Assembly (NCBI GenBank): GCA_021234155.1
Contig: JAJEKV010000047.1
Coordinates: 10,190,081 to 10,254,080, forward strand
DNA from: Isoetes taiwanensis
Taxonomy: Eukaryota; Streptophyta; Lycopodiopsida; Isoetales; Isoetaceae
Direction of reading: 5' to 3'
Length of the DNA: 64,000 nt
Shown here one piece after another: positions 31,190-42,308 of this stretch. The position numbers and the translations under genes were made by a program. The notes beneath the pieces are model-generated. The model was given only the letters and a program-made list of their open reading frames with translations, was not told the DNA's origin and made no database searches. Position 1 is the first letter of the stretch, and every line of letters begins with the position of its first letter.

Positions 31190-31690
31190 GGTATGTGGTT
31201 AGTGATTGCTTGTGATATGTGGTTCTTTGTGGTTAGTGATTGCTTGTGGTGTGTGGTGCCTATTAATCTTTGTGATATATGATATGTCTTTGCCTAGTGT
31301 GGTGAGGCACGTGGTGTGAAATAAATCTTTGTCAATATATGCTTTGTGGTGCCTAGTGTGGTGAATAACATGGTGTAAAATACATGCTTTGTAATATATG
31401 CTATGTGGTGCCTAGTGTGGTGAAAAATATGGTGTAAAATAAATGCTCTAAATATACGCTTTGTGGTGCCTAGTGTGGTGAATAACATGGTGTAAAATAA
31501 ATCTTTGTAATATATGCTATGTGGTCCCTAGTGTGGTGAATAACATGGTGTGGTGTCTAGTGTGGTGCCTAGTGTGGTGCCGTGTGGTGCCTAGTGTGGT
31601 GCCTAGTGTGGTTAAAAATATGGTGTAAAATAAATGCTTTGTAATATATTCTATGTGGTGCCTAGTGTGGTGAATAACGAGGTGTAAGAT
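31190..31690 (+). repeat. TGTGGTG-rich tandem repeats (left subterminal)
   Basis: The unit GTGTGGTGCCTAGTGTGGTG(AATAACATGGTG) repeats about 8-10 times with 15-60-bp spacing. Frames here on either strand are repeat artefacts. Confidence 0.85.
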
Positions 31691-31779
31691 GAATGTCCCA
31701 TAATATATGCTATGTTTAATAGAAATCTCAATTTGTTTAATTGACAGGTGAAAGTGACACACGAGAAAAATTACCTTAA

Positions 31780-32150
31780 GGATGGATGAGAATGGGACGA
31801 GAATCATTGGAAATCTGTCACATCAAATGCAAGGTCAATCATTCAAAAGTCGGGTCATGCGAGGAAGCATTGGGGAAAACCATAAATCTAGTTTTGCATG
31901 CGGACATTGGCTTATCACAATCCAGCTATGGCGGAAGAAAACGAGAAGGAGAACACGAGCACAAACAATTTCACCCGGTTCAAATGCGATGCATCCGGTA
32001 GGACCTATCTTTGGAGCAAATAAACCCGAGAACGCCCGCGATATTAGAGGAGCGGAGGACCCATGAATTCCGAGGTATTCTAGGCTTAAAACATAGGTTA
32101 ATTCCTGATGGGCTTAAAGAATTAGAAGCCAAGGCAGTGATAGGCGGTTG
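31780..32150 (+). pseudogene. Unknown coding remnant B of the 10-kb transposon
   Basis: One frame reads INLVLHADIGLSQSSYGG, has an in-frame TAG after VQMRCIR, then continues LSLEQINPRTPAILEERRTH and GLKHRLIPDGLKELEAKAV. Composition is typical of coding sequence. The family is unknown. Confidence 0.4.
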
Positions 32151-32166
32151 CCTTTCTTTGTAGTAG

Positions 32167-32571
32167 ATGTTGTTTTACACAGATGATGTTGTTTACACAG
32201 ATGCAGTCAGGAGACTTAACAGAGCTGGTGCAGCGGACAGGGTTCTGGGGGTGGTGTATGATTCTGAGGATGAGTTCTCAGCTCTCCCCAGGCTTGAGGA
32301 AGCGGATATGTTCATCCAACTAAAGCAGGAAATGATCCATGCTTCAGCCATTAAAAAAGTGCTCGACAGGCCAGATGCATGGAGACACAACAACCTGAGA
32401 CAATACTTTATGAATCTGTATCATAAGTGGGAGCAGAAACGAGAAGCTCATGTTTTAGTGTTGCTGGATTACACCAACTATTCAGCAGAAACACTTGATG
32501 AAGTCTTGAACGTACTTGGAAGAAGAAGAGTTACAGATCTCACAATGCAGGATCTGATTGAGGCCCAGTAA
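32167..32571 (+). CDS. Unknown 134-residue coding exon in the 10-kb transposon
   Basis: An uninterrupted frame reads TDDVVYTDAVRRLNRAGA, YDSEDEFSALPRLEEADMF and NNLRQYFMNLYHKWEQKR, ending MQDLIEAQ and a stop. It is soluble, mixed charged and helical, with no motif I can name. It probably belongs to the same transcript as the two upstream remnants. The start is uncertain, as the first Met may not be the exon start. Confidence 0.45.
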   Translation: MLFYTDDVVYTDAVRRLNRAGAADRVLGVVYDSEDEFSALPRLEEADMFIQLKQEMIHASAIKKVLDRPDAWRHNNLRQYFMNLYHKWEQKREAHVLVLLDYTNYSAETLDEVLNVLGRRRVTDLTMQDLIEAQ

Positions 32572-33059
32572 CTGTATGTCATCTCTAATGCATTTTGATA
32601 ATACTAGAAGCTCAGGGTTATAGTTTTCCCTGATTTTTCTGCATACTTCATTTCATAAGAAGTATGAACTATTCTACCGGGTATGGTAGATTTCCATATG
32701 TATTTTTCTCCCTTTGAAATATAAAAACAACGTTTGCATCACCACAGCTTCACCACAGTTTTCACCACGGCTTTCACCACAGATTTCACCATAATCAGCC
32801 AGGGGCATTGACCATTTCTTGACCCGGTCAGAAAATGGAATGGCTCTCAGATTCCTGATAGTATTTTGACTGATTTTGGTGACAGCAATATATGGATCCC
32901 AAATTAGATCCCTGAATTGATATGAAAGTATTAGGAAAATCCACTTACTGTGGCAATTGTGTAAAGGGTACTTTTATGAATATAAAGAAGTTTCTGTTTT
33001 GCATTCTCATTTTTTATGCTTCAGTTACAGAAATTTGTACTTGAATGTTGAATGAATTC

Positions 33060-33545
33060 CAAGGTATAACTGGATTAAACTGAATTAAACTGAATTAAAC
33101 TTGCACAAGGCCCATTAGACATATGGGTGAGATCAAAGAAAGGCACTAAGGCACATGGTATCTGCTTTTTAGAAACAGGGCATGTGGTAAAAACAAATTA
33201 GAAATTTACACAAGGCACAAATTTACACAAGACACAAAGCCATTATAAACTATTTTCTCGATTAAACAAAAGGCACAAGGCCTGGATTACAGTCGGCACA
33301 AGGCCATCATATGTTAAAACAGAAGATACCGTAATACTTGAAATTAGAAATTTACACAAGGTTCAAAAAGGCACAAGGCCATCATATATTCAAAAAGGCA
33401 CTAAGGCCATCATATATTACAAAGAGGCACTAAGGCACAGATCACAAGGGGTGAGTTCACAAGGGGTGAGATCAAATGAAGGCACTAAGGCCTATATACC
33501 ATCTGTTTTTTCAAAAAAAATACAAAGGCACAAAAGGCCCGTAGA
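33060..33545 (+). repeat. GGCACAAGGCC-type repeats
   Basis: AAGGCACAAGGCC or AAGGCACTAAGGCC occurs about ten times in 480 bp, separated by A-rich spacers. It is internal to the 10-kb transposon. Confidence 0.7.
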
Positions 33546-33664
33546 CTAACTTGATCAAAAAAAAAAAAAAGGTGCCACAGTAGGGACTTCAAGCTTCATC
33601 CTGAAGAAAAAGTGAAGAAAATTAGTTTAGAATACATAAAAGAAAGCAAAAATTTAATGCATGC

Positions 33665-34160
33665 ATGCTACTTACTCAGAGAACATTTTGGAGTTCCAAA
33701 AACTTCATGTTCTTCTTTTCGCTTCTACCTCTTCTTCTTCTTCTTCTACTCGGTCTTCGCCGATTAGTTATCGTAATCTTGGGAATCAAATTGATCATCG
33801 AGAAGAAGCTTCATCGAAGGAATCGAATTAGAGGAGGATTCCACCTCTTAAAATCTCCGAAAGATCTTCGAGCTTTGTAAGAGGTGGAATGAGACTTCGA
33901 GCTCTCGTGCTCGGGGCTCTGCACCGGGGCTCTCAAGGTTCTGCTCCAAAGAAATGGTAATTTGGCCAAGATCCTATTTCATAACTGGCCATCACCGTAC
34001 CAAAGGAATTGAAAGCAGCTCCTACGCTTAGGGGGAGGGAGAGCGAGAGGGAGAGGGAGAGGGAGAGGCAGAGGAGGGAGAGCCGGCAAATGCAGCCGAC
34101 TCGACATTCTTTGAAGGAATTGACGATGCTTCTCCTTCACGACCATAGCCTATAAAGGCT
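33665..34160 (+). other. Low-complexity CT and GA stretches
   Basis: Runs of TTC at 33714-33750 and GGGAGA at 34030-34080 are present. Frames here are not supported. Confidence 0.5.
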
Positions 34161-34379
34161 GGGCGTGAAAATTAATTTCAGAGGGCTACGATTTTAGGAT
34201 TTGGCGTACCATTAGCATCTTTATTCCTTAAGATTTAGTATCATTAGCATCTTTATTCCTAAAGATTTAGTAGGCAACTAATAATAACCTCGAAAGGACC
34301 ATTATTTTATTTTCTAAAAAACATAAAAAAAAAAATATATATATCTATCCTGAATTGGCCATTCATGAATAGCTCCAAC

Positions 34380-34850
34380 GTGCCACCTACGATGCACCAC
34401 ATGATTCACCACATGATTCACCACATGCACCACATGATTCACCACATGCACCATTTGCATCACCAAACATGTTGGTCAATGAAAGTCAAACATGTAACAA
34501 AGGTCATGTAAAGGCTCAAGCATGCCAAGGTGGCTCAAATATGCCACCTAGGCTCTAACATGCCAAGGTGGCTCAAACATGCCATGTAAGCTCCAACATG
34601 CCACCTACGATGCACCACATGATTCACCACATGATTCACCAAATACACCTCATGATTCACCACATGCACCATTTGCATCACCAAACATGTTGGTCAATGA
34701 AAGTCAAACATGCCATGTAAGCTCCAACATGCCACCTACGATTCACCACATGATTCACCACATGTTTCACCAAATGCACCACATGATTCACCACATGCAC
34801 CATTTGCATCACCACATCTATCACGACATGTAACACCACATTGTCATGAA
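34380..34850 (+). repeat. CACCACATGATT tandem repeats
   Basis: GATTCACCACATG and GCACCACATG units form three blocks, each ending CACCATTTGCATCACC. Between blocks is CTCCAACATGCCACCTACGA. Open frames are caused by the repeat. Confidence 0.85.
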
Positions 34851-35179
34851 TCTTTGAATACATCAATTTCTTCTGGAGATTTGAACTCCACCAGAGTGTT
34901 GCTCGTCGACCCGAGAAAAAGTCTATTGTATACAATAGTATACAACAATGTACATTAGAGTGTCAATGAAAGAATAGGCTACAAGAATAACCTCTTTGGT
35001 TACAATAATACAAACATGTGATTACAAGTAAAGATCTATTGATCTGTCAACCTCAACTTCATTACTACAAAGAATCGTAGCACAACATCAATCATCATTC
35101 TTACGCGGCGTCCAACGAAATTTCAAACTAGAAATTGGTACACCCCCAACAAAAACATATCAGGCCTCACATTGGATGA

Positions 35180-35930
35180 GTAATACCTTCAAATTTACGA
35201 ACTCACCTTGCATTGGGATAGTATGTCCAAGTCTCGACATTACTGCGACCACAACTTTCTTTACGAAGACACATATAGCGGGACCACCACGACCCGGCAA
35301 TCGACCGAGTGGGGAACTTGTAATTTTCTTGTGGCAGCTTTTATGGTGCTTGGGAATTTTGTGTTTGCATCCTCAACAAAACTCATGACAGGGCTCGGAG
35401 CCCTTGTACATTTCTAGGTCATCAAAATGGTACACACACGGCCGACATTTAACCGGGCTGACCTCCAAGACCTACAATGACATACATTGTCCAAAGGTTG
35501 ATAACATCTTTGGCGTAGAATGGTACATTCAAATTGCAAGTTGAGGGTGCAACGGTTTGTCCTTTGAAGCAAGCTCGCTCGACAAGAATGTGTAAATGAG
35601 CGGATCCATGAAATGGAACCTCTGTTCCATGTCATGCTTGATGCGTAATTGGTGCATACACCGCCAAAGTCCAAGGTCCGGTAAAACAAGATGATTTAAG
35701 AAACAACAGAAGACTTCAAATCTGAGTTGTTTATATTAAATTACTAACCTCATGAAGAAATGGACTATCCTGTCACTGAACCAATCCCTACTTTTCTCCA
35801 ATATTCTGATTGCCTCTTGATCAAGCACAAGAGGCTCCTGCTGTCCTTTAAACACTTCAAGTGGCAAGTGTTCTGGTCGGATGTGCGCTCTTAACACTGC
35901 AGTCCTCGTGCTGGTGGTGTAAGTTTACAT
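35180..35930 (-). pseudogene. Ulp1-like (C48) SUMO protease exons in the transposon
   Basis: Minus-strand exons read EAIRILEKSRDWFSDRIVHF near 35850-35765 (like the Ulp1 entry W..D..I..F). After an intron come DMEQRFHFMDPLIYTFLSSE near 35620-35580 and, downstream, VEDANTKFPSTIKAATRKL with VPHSVDCRVVVVP near 35310-35281. That last block resembles the Ulp1 catalytic region (P-Q...DCGVFV), with Gly to Arg after the Cys. The Gln of the oxyanion hole appears as His. Ulp1-like genes are common cargo of plant DNA transposons. Frameshifts and an in-frame TGA show decay. Confidence 0.5.
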
Positions 35931-36059
35931 TCAGCAAATGGAAGATCATTGAAAACCTTGAGGAACATTGAAATAGCCAAGAAATGAACAATTGAAGTAA
36001 AACTTTGTTTATATTAAAAAGTCAAGAGAGGTTACATCATATACACAATAATACTATTT

Positions 36060-36560
36060 CTAGGCTTTAGTTCTATGTTTTTTCATCATACTCTCAGTGT
36101 CAAACATATTCAGCATTTTGTTGCTTTCGACATAACTTTGCACATTCCCTGCCTTCAGCAACCCCTGAAGCCAAACCTTTAGATCATTCATGAGGAAATT
36201 GCCATCTACTCTGTCAGGGCTCCAGCTGTTTGGACAGATCATGGTGTTTGGCGCATTGAGGTACCCTTTGTATCTGCTGTCATCAATGAGAAGCACGTTC
36301 TCTTTGTGAAACACGGAAATTAAATCGTAGACCTTTTTCAGGTGCTTCAAAAAAATTGGCTTTTTACTGTTAAATAAATTTGTGTTGGTACAGTGATCCT
36401 GACTCCATATGAACTTGAATTTGTCCTTGTGTTTCATCAATGCTCCCTTAACTATGACTCTCAAGTTTTGAGCCTGCAGGCTGGACCAAAGTGCTATATG
36501 AAAATTACATTGACTGCACCAATCTATGAACTTCGGCCCAGCCTGGTCTAGTTACTACCC
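36060..36560 (-). pseudogene. FCP1/NIF-type HAD phosphatase domain remnant
   Basis: Reading from 36550, the frame gives KFIDWCSQCNFHIALWSS (the family's RPGxxEFL...IWSS block), then FKFIWSQDHC, KPIFLKHLKKVY and NVLLIDDSRYKGYLNAPN, which is the acidic HAD motif 3/4 with both Asp. DGNFLMNDLKVWLQGLL and a stop at 36060 follow. This matches CTD-phosphatase-like domains. The nucleophile motif DxDGT should lie upstream and was not found. A frameshift sits just before PKFIDW. Confidence 0.6.
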
Positions 36561-37439
36561 ACTTGGTTCTGTTAAGTGTGATCAACTTAACATCATCTTC
36601 TTTGGCAGTGGGTATGGACTCACTCTTGTCATAGCTTCACTCCATTGTAGTAAAAAACAAGCAGGATTGGGCTTAACCTTGTAGTCTTCTGCATGGACGA
36701 GTTGGTGCGGCTGGAAACTTACCTTGGCATTTCTTGGTGCGGGGCTGGAAACTTACGCCCGAAGATCTATTCGTGCGGGGATGGAAACTTACGCCTCGAA
36801 TGTCTTGGAGGTGTCTTTTGCTTGGAATTACGCTCTTGCTTTTTCTCCGAGACACTTCCGGTACCAAAAATTTAACGATTCGGTAACTATATGGGTCAAA
36901 TTAAAAAGAAGACAGGCACAAAAGGTTGGAAGTTACCTTGTGACTTACATTCACGAAACGATTTGTTCAGATCATAACCTGATGCATCTGCTGATTTGGC
37001 GATTGGTGTGGAGCATGACTTAATGCATCTGTTGATCCGGCGGTTCTTGTCGGTTAGAGCACCCTAATCGAGCTTGACTTGATGCACCCTCTTGATTTGT
37101 TGACATCTACCGATTTGTCCGACTTCCAGTAACCTGATGCATCTTCTGATTTGCGAGTTTCTATCTCCGTGTCTAATGCTTTCGAAGGGGTGCGAGTGTC
37201 TTGTCCCCTAACTCCACCACATTGTACATCTATATCTACAAAGTAGGGATGAAGAAGTAAGCTACATATCCCAATTGCATCAAACAAGACTTGGTTACCT
37301 TTGAGGGTAGAAAATAATTCCCTTTTGGTGTGCTAGATGGACTCACATAGTCATTGCCACCCGGTATGAACAGATTAGACTGAATTAGTAAACGGCACCA
37401 TGCTGCGCAAACCTGGAATTGAATCACAATTGATTGTAA

Positions 37440-37760
37440 CTATGCTTTGGTTTTCTTAACTAAGTTCCGGACTTTTTACTCTCTTTTACGATGTTCTGTT
37501 TTTATATATCTAAAGTGTCCCCTAAAATGAGCGAAGCGATCTCATCCCGTGGGGGCACTTTAGATACACAAAACAGGAGAAGCAAAAGAGACTAAGCCAC
37601 CAGATCTTGTTTTATGTCGGGCTTACTCCTTTTCGAAGTTTCTGCTTGAGGTATCTAATTACACCACCCGAGTGAGCCGATGTCATCCTAGGGGGGCAAA
37701 TTAGATAATGATAAACAGAAAACGGAAGGAGACTAAGCCAGGGCTTACTCTTTTTGAGCT
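37440..37760. repeat. Two tandem ~190-bp units, each with a stem-loop
   Basis: Unit 1 pairs ATCTAAAGTGtCCCC (37509-37522) with GGGGgCACTTTAGAT (37551-37565). Unit 2 pairs ATCTAATT (37653-37660) with AAATTAGAT. The units share GAGACTAAGCCA and GGGCTTACTCxTTTT downstream. Arm sequences differ between units but remain complementary. Unit 1's loop holds GCGAAGC, a very stable DNA mini-hairpin. Confidence 0.7.
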
Positions 37761-37769
37761 ACCTATAAG

Positions 37770-38200
37770 TGCTCACCGTAAGTGCCTCAAGAGCTTGAAG
37801 TTGCTTTTGATCCTCCCTACTCACACCTAAGGCTTGTACCCATGTCGTAGAAAATTCATGACAAAGAATTCTCAATGCAACAATGATTACAAATCCGCAA
37901 AGTGAACGCAAATTTGTCAATGAGAATACAATTATACTAAGCACTTCAGAATTTTGTTATGAAGTACCTCAAGAGGCCGAAAGGAGACATGGAAGATGGT
38001 ATTGGTGACTCGCATTCAAGAATCAAAGTTGGTAGTGGTTTCCCCATCCACCGGAGGATCTTGCCCGCAGAATGGACAGCCACTACCATAATCTTCAGCC
38101 TTATCAAGGTCCGGAAGTAGTGGATCCAAGACAAATAAAGGAAGACGGTCCTTGCAAGACGAAAACTCTCTAACCTTGGTTCCAAAGACTTTCAATGTTT
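37770..38200 (-). pseudogene. Unknown zinc-motif exons on the transposon minus strand
   Basis: Frames include LFVLDPLLPDLDKAEDYGSG followed by CPFCGQDPP (a CxxC pair), and EFSTTWVQALGVSREDQKQL before a GTGAGC donor. They may be upstream exons of the HAD or Ulp1 gene. The family is not recognised. Confidence 0.35.
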
Positions 38201-38539
38201 GTTGTATGCGCTTCCCCGGGTCGCGAGCAGATTAAGCTCCTCGATTTTTGTCCGCTCAAGTTACGGTAATAGTTCCTTCATTTCGACCTCCTCGTATCTT
38301 GGCATATAGCCCGAATCGCGTCTGCGACTTGGTTTATCCTTAATCATTCCTTCCCATTTTTTAAATCTTTATTCATCTTCTCGATGCGGAACTCAAGTTG
38401 TTTGAACCTTCATTTGTAGCACCTACAGCTTTGATCACAAGTTTGCAACCTTGCCTTTTCAATCAATCACTTCGATCTTGTAGAGTTGATCCATTCTCCC
38501 AGTGTCCTGTTGAATTCATCTGGAAAGTAATCCAAGGTT

Positions 38540-39080
38540 AGTACCACATGACACAACAGGCACCACTTTACACACCACAAATTCCATCATGACAAACTTT
38601 GCACCACAAATGGCGTCATATTCACCACATGTGGTGTGGCATGTGGCACCAAACTGGTGCCACATGCCACACCACATATGGCACCACAATGCACCCAAGG
38701 CACCACATATGGCAATCCATTACTTAGCACCACAAAATGGCGTCAAAGACACCACATGTGGTGCAAAATGTGGATCCATAGTGGTGCCACATTAGACACC
38801 ACATATGGCACCACAATGCCGCGTAAGGCACCACATCCGTGCAGGCATCCACCACCCCATATGTGGCAGATAGCGTGGTGCAATATTTAGCGCAGCAGTT
38901 GGCACCACATATGGCAGACAATCCACCATTCACAAGTATCACCATATCTAACATCACATATGACACTAAGTATAGAAACATATGGAAGCCAATTCACTAT
39001 TCAGATAAGGTACCACGTTTGGTACTATATGTGACACTACATATGCTACAAACTACATTATTAACATATAACGGCACCAT
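38540..39080 (+). repeat. CACCACATATGG tandem repeats (right subterminal)
   Basis: GGCACCACATATGGCACCACAATG-like units repeat over ~540 bp. The orientation is inverse to the TGTGGTG block near the left end. Confidence 0.85.
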
Positions 39081-39327
39081 ATGACCGTGTCCGTAAACAC
39101 ATTTGGAGCTACATACTCATCGTGGAACTGAAATTATCCACCACAACTCGAAACTAGCAAAGCACAAATTTCCTACACATAACTTACAACACACCCAAAT
39201 GAAGAAGTAAGTGGTGTACACGATTGTTCAAGCTTGCTAGACCTTCTTTGGAAAATAACAGGTTCCAATATTAAAATTGCATCATATGGTGGTTCCGAAA
39301 GAAGAGGGTTGAAAAGTACCTATTTTT

Positions 39328-39855
39328 TCAATTGATTTTCCCCGAGATTCTTCTTCTGACTTGAGGAGGCTTGAATTGTGGCCTAGTCATTTCAAGAGAG
39401 GAAGCATCATCTCGTGGCGGGTTGCTCTGCTTCCTCACTATTTGAAATGATTGCATGCTTCCTCTTACGTTGGGACGGAGAGGCTTGGACCCTTTTTCTC
39501 TTAACTGTTGCGGAAACTCAACCAATTTATTTCTTTTCCTTTTGTGTGAAGGTAATACACAATGCCCATAGTCCGTGAGGCCATGCCTCCCCGGGCACAC
39601 TTCCCGCTGTGATTTTTTTTTGTAAAGGCACATATATTCATTATACCTCTCCTTGCTCATATTCTTCAACCCGCATGATGAAACAAAACAATATTCTAAA
39701 CAACGAGAAATCATGGGCATCCCCGAATCTAGAATGCAACCCACCTGTAAGTGGATTTTCCTAATACTTTTCGGTCCCCAAACGGACTCGATTTCTTCTT
39801 GTGTGGCGTAATGCTTTTCTTGCACACACATTTCCTTGTAGGTGTATCCCAGCAT
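39328..39855 (-). CDS. Unknown 175-residue ORF in the 10-kb transposon
   Basis: An open frame has Cys-rich segments (ILDSGMPMISRCLEYC, VSSCGLKN, CPGRHGLTDYGHC) and a basic C-terminus (KRKRNKL, PPQVRRR). A DNA- or zinc-binding role is possible, but I recognise no family. It is 340 bp from the right terminal repeat, on the same strand as the Ulp1 and HAD remnants, and could be the first exon of that gene. Confidence 0.45.
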   Translation of the reverse strand: MLGYTYKEMCVQEKHYATQEEIESVWGPKSIRKIHLQVGCILDSGMPMISRCLEYCFVSSCGLKNMSKERYNEYMCLYKKKSQREVCPGRHGLTDYGHCVLPSHKRKRNKLVEFPQQLREKGSKPLRPNVRGSMQSFQIVRKQSNPPRDDASSLEMTRPQFKPPQVRRRISGKIN

Positions 39856-39905
39856 TCAAGTCCCAGTATGATCGAGCCATTTAAGTGATCGATCTTCTTG
39901 CCGAA

Positions 39906-40030
39906 AATCAGAAATGGTCTTGCCGGATTAAGGGAGCGTGATCAGAGTTTTTGAGGGAAAATGAAAATTCAGAATCAGAAATGGTCTTGCCGGATTAAGG
40001 GAGCGTGATCAGGGTTTTTGAGGGAAAATG
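39906..40030 (+). repeat. Direct tandem duplication (~57 bp)
   Basis: AGAAATGGTCTTGCCGGATT...GAGGGAAAATGA occurs at 39909-39964 and 39977-40032, nearly identical. Confidence 0.8.
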
Positions 40031-40217
40031 ATCGTGTACGTTGCTGAATAAGCCTGAATAAGACTGAAAGGACAAAATTTTGAATAAGTAATCATGTGTA
40101 TTTTTGAAAAAATAACTCCCTCTCCCACTACAAATTCGGTAGTTCCCACCACACTTAGCACCCAAAAATGTGGTGCTAAAATGCACGTTTTTGTTCCACT
40201 ACAACATGCTTTCACCC

Positions 40218-41826
40218 GGGGATGTTTCCATGGGGAGGGTGTGGGATGAGATTTTGCAGGGGTTGCAGAAACACCTCAATTGGTGGAAGGGTAGCAAGTT
40301 GTCCATGGCAGGTAGGATCACTATTGCCAAGTCAGTACTTTGTAGCACTCATGTGTATACAGCATCTGCGATGCTAGCTCCTGAGGGTAAGATACAGGCT
40401 TTGGATAAGATTGTTCGAAATTTTGTGTGGGGCGGGGATGATGAAGGGGCGGTTGTTAAAGTGGCTTGGTGGAAGTGTCTCCGCCCCCGGGAGGATGGGG
40501 GCTTGGCCATTCTGGATTTGGCGCTGCATAGTAAGGTGTTGGTCTTCAAGTTTGTTTGGAGCATTCAACAGGATGGAGCATCTTCTCACAGTGCGTGCGG
40601 CCCCATTGTTGTTGATCTCTTCGCCATTGTGTGGCGTTTGGGAAGCCGTCTGTGCATGTGGAGTTGCCCTGGGCACTGTTGTATGGTCTCTGGCCTTTCC
40701 CACATGCATCCCCTTTTCTCACAGGAGTGTTGCGGGCTTGGGATCATGTGCGTGTGCTCTTCCAGCTAGATTATGCCTCAGTTTATCACCACTCTTCTCC
40801 TTTCTTGTGGGTTCCTCTACCCCCTGCGCACTTGCCCTTAGGTCGCCAGCATGCATCCTCGGGCCTTAAGCCCGTTGGAGGCGGGCGAGCTCTTTGTGCT
40901 CACCTTGGAGGATTGGTATTGGGGTGGTCAGCTAGCTTCATGGGAGTTCTTTTGAGCTTGCTTTTCGCCGAGGGGCAGGGCCAGGGCTATCACGGGAACA
41001 CGTGGCGGGGAATATTACGCTACACATACCTATAGTCCCTCGGGATGATGTGGTGGTGCGGGTTTGGAAGGTTCATCCGGATGTTGTGTCTTCTTGCTTT
41101 GTGCGGTCTTCTTCACCGGGTGTTGGCTATTCATGACACACACCCCCCTTCAAGCAAGTGGTCTCTGCAACTTCCTGGTTCTCGATGGCTTCGGTTTGGG
41201 CGTGGACATGGAGCTCACTTCCCCAATCGAAGGTTAGGGTGCTTTGTGGCGGTGGTGCACGTATGTATCGGGGTGAATGCCCTTGTGAGTCGGTTTAGGC
41301 GGGGTGTGAGTCCTCTGCCCTTGTTGTGGCCTTCATCGTGAGGCGTGGAGCATTGTCTTTTCGGTACGCCTGGGATTGGGTTAGGGCTCTGTTTGGTGAG
41401 ATTGACTAGCCCGGCGATTCTTTGCTTCATGTGTATCTGGTGTTTGGCGCTCTTGCGGCGGCAAACAACATCACATCGTGGCGTGGCTTACGGTGTGGCT
41501 GATTTGGGCGGCGGCGGTTGTGGATCTTCGGGGGGATTCGCGACTGCGGCCTCTCGATTCCTCGACTCAGGTACAAGCTTTTTCAAAGCTTTCTGGTGTT
41601 CCGGGGAGTAATAGAGCGGAAGTTTGCCATTTGGCGGGACTTCTTGGATATTGTAGATGGTGATGGTCGGTTTGTACAGCAGTAGAGTTGCAGTTTTTCT
41701 GTGAGTTTGTTGTGGAGTGTCGAGGTATTGCTGTCTCTTTGGGGCAGTTCTCCTTCCTCCTCACTTGCTTTGTAACATTACCATTCTTTTAATATATTGA
41801 TGACACAGTTCTTCAAAAAAAAAAAA
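40218..41826 (+). pseudogene. LINE RT thumb, C-terminal region and 3' UTR
   Basis: The frame 40200-40600 reads LQKHLNWWKGSKLSMAGRIT, FVWGGDDEGAVVKVAWWKCL and REDGGLAILDLALHSKVLVF, standard plant LINE blocks. Later frames are broken. The end carries TTTAATATATTGATGACA and an A-run near 41815-41826. Confidence 0.85.
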
Positions 41827-42308
41827 GAGAAAAGGAAGAGAATTCGTTTTGTGAGCAAAGAATAGCTCCAACCAATGGATACCTATGACCAAAATGCAAA
41901 TCCTGCCATCGCCAAGAACGATGTCTGGGCCCTCTTGTGAAAACCCTATTTTCGCTTCTGCTTCCGTTGCCATGGATCAACAAGAAGAAAACAAAGGAGC
42001 TCATTCAAAACACACTTTTCTCGCATCTTTTCTCTTATCATGAATGAATTTGGCTCATGCAATATGCCACTGCCGTTGCCCTCACCCATGCCACTGTCAT
42101 CGCCGGAGGAGATCTCGACCGTCAGGACATCCCAAACAAATCTTTGCCGTCTGTGTGTCACTGGGCGTCACAAAACCCCTAACTAATCCCAAGCAATCGC
42201 AACCGCATATATAGAATATTCTATAGCATATTATACTCGGAGCAAATCTAGGCCTACCATAGGGCAACCCAAAAAGGAAAAGAAAAGGTGCATTAACACA
42301 ACAGACAT
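41827..42308. other. Promoter-side region of the small membrane-protein gene
   Basis: A TATATAGA box lies near 42207-42216. A short retroposon-type hairpin tail (TAGGGCAACCCAAAAA) sits at 42258-42275, only ~35 bp from the coding start. Confidence 0.45.

Larger units (their letters stand above)
30141..40217. mobile_element. 10.1-kb inverted-repeat transposon inside the LINE
   Basis: The left end at 30141-30165 begins GGGTGAAAGCATGTTGTAG. The right end at 40193-40217 is its perfect 25-bp inverse. LINE coding sequence continues across the removed segment. Flanking G-runs (GGGG each side) hide the exact target duplication, so it could be 3 or 4 bp. TGTGGTG repeats near the left end and CACCACA repeats near the right end are oriented symmetrically, like subterminal transposase sites. 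Contents are exons of unknown function (plus strand, 30.4-32.6 kb), Ulp1-like exons and an HAD phosphatase remnant (minus strand). The superfamily is not assigned. Confidence 0.85.
28862..41826 (+). mobile_element. LINE (5'-truncated), split by a 10-kb transposon
   Basis: The left part 28862-30140 runs from the region before RT to the RT palm. The right part 40218-41826 continues with RT thumb, C-terminal region, 3' UTR and an A-run ending near 41826. GIPFGG at 30125-30140 continues as GDVSMGRVWDEILQGL at 40218. The endonuclease is absent. It belongs to the same family as the fragment at 24065-24967. No clear target duplication was found. Confidence 0.88.

Noticed and set aside
31294-31807. 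Frames with GTTRHHTRHHT repeats
   Set aside because: They are antisense translation of TGTGGTG repeats.
34579-34958. Frames rich in His and Pro (HDSPHAPFASP and the like)
   Set aside because: They are produced by CACCACA tandem repeats and shift with them.
30141-40217. CACTA classification from CACTACAA near the right end and TTGTAGTG near the left
   Set aside because: The motifs point the wrong way (inward-facing ends would start CACTA at the left) and lie ~8-16 bases inside the repeats, so they look coincidental.
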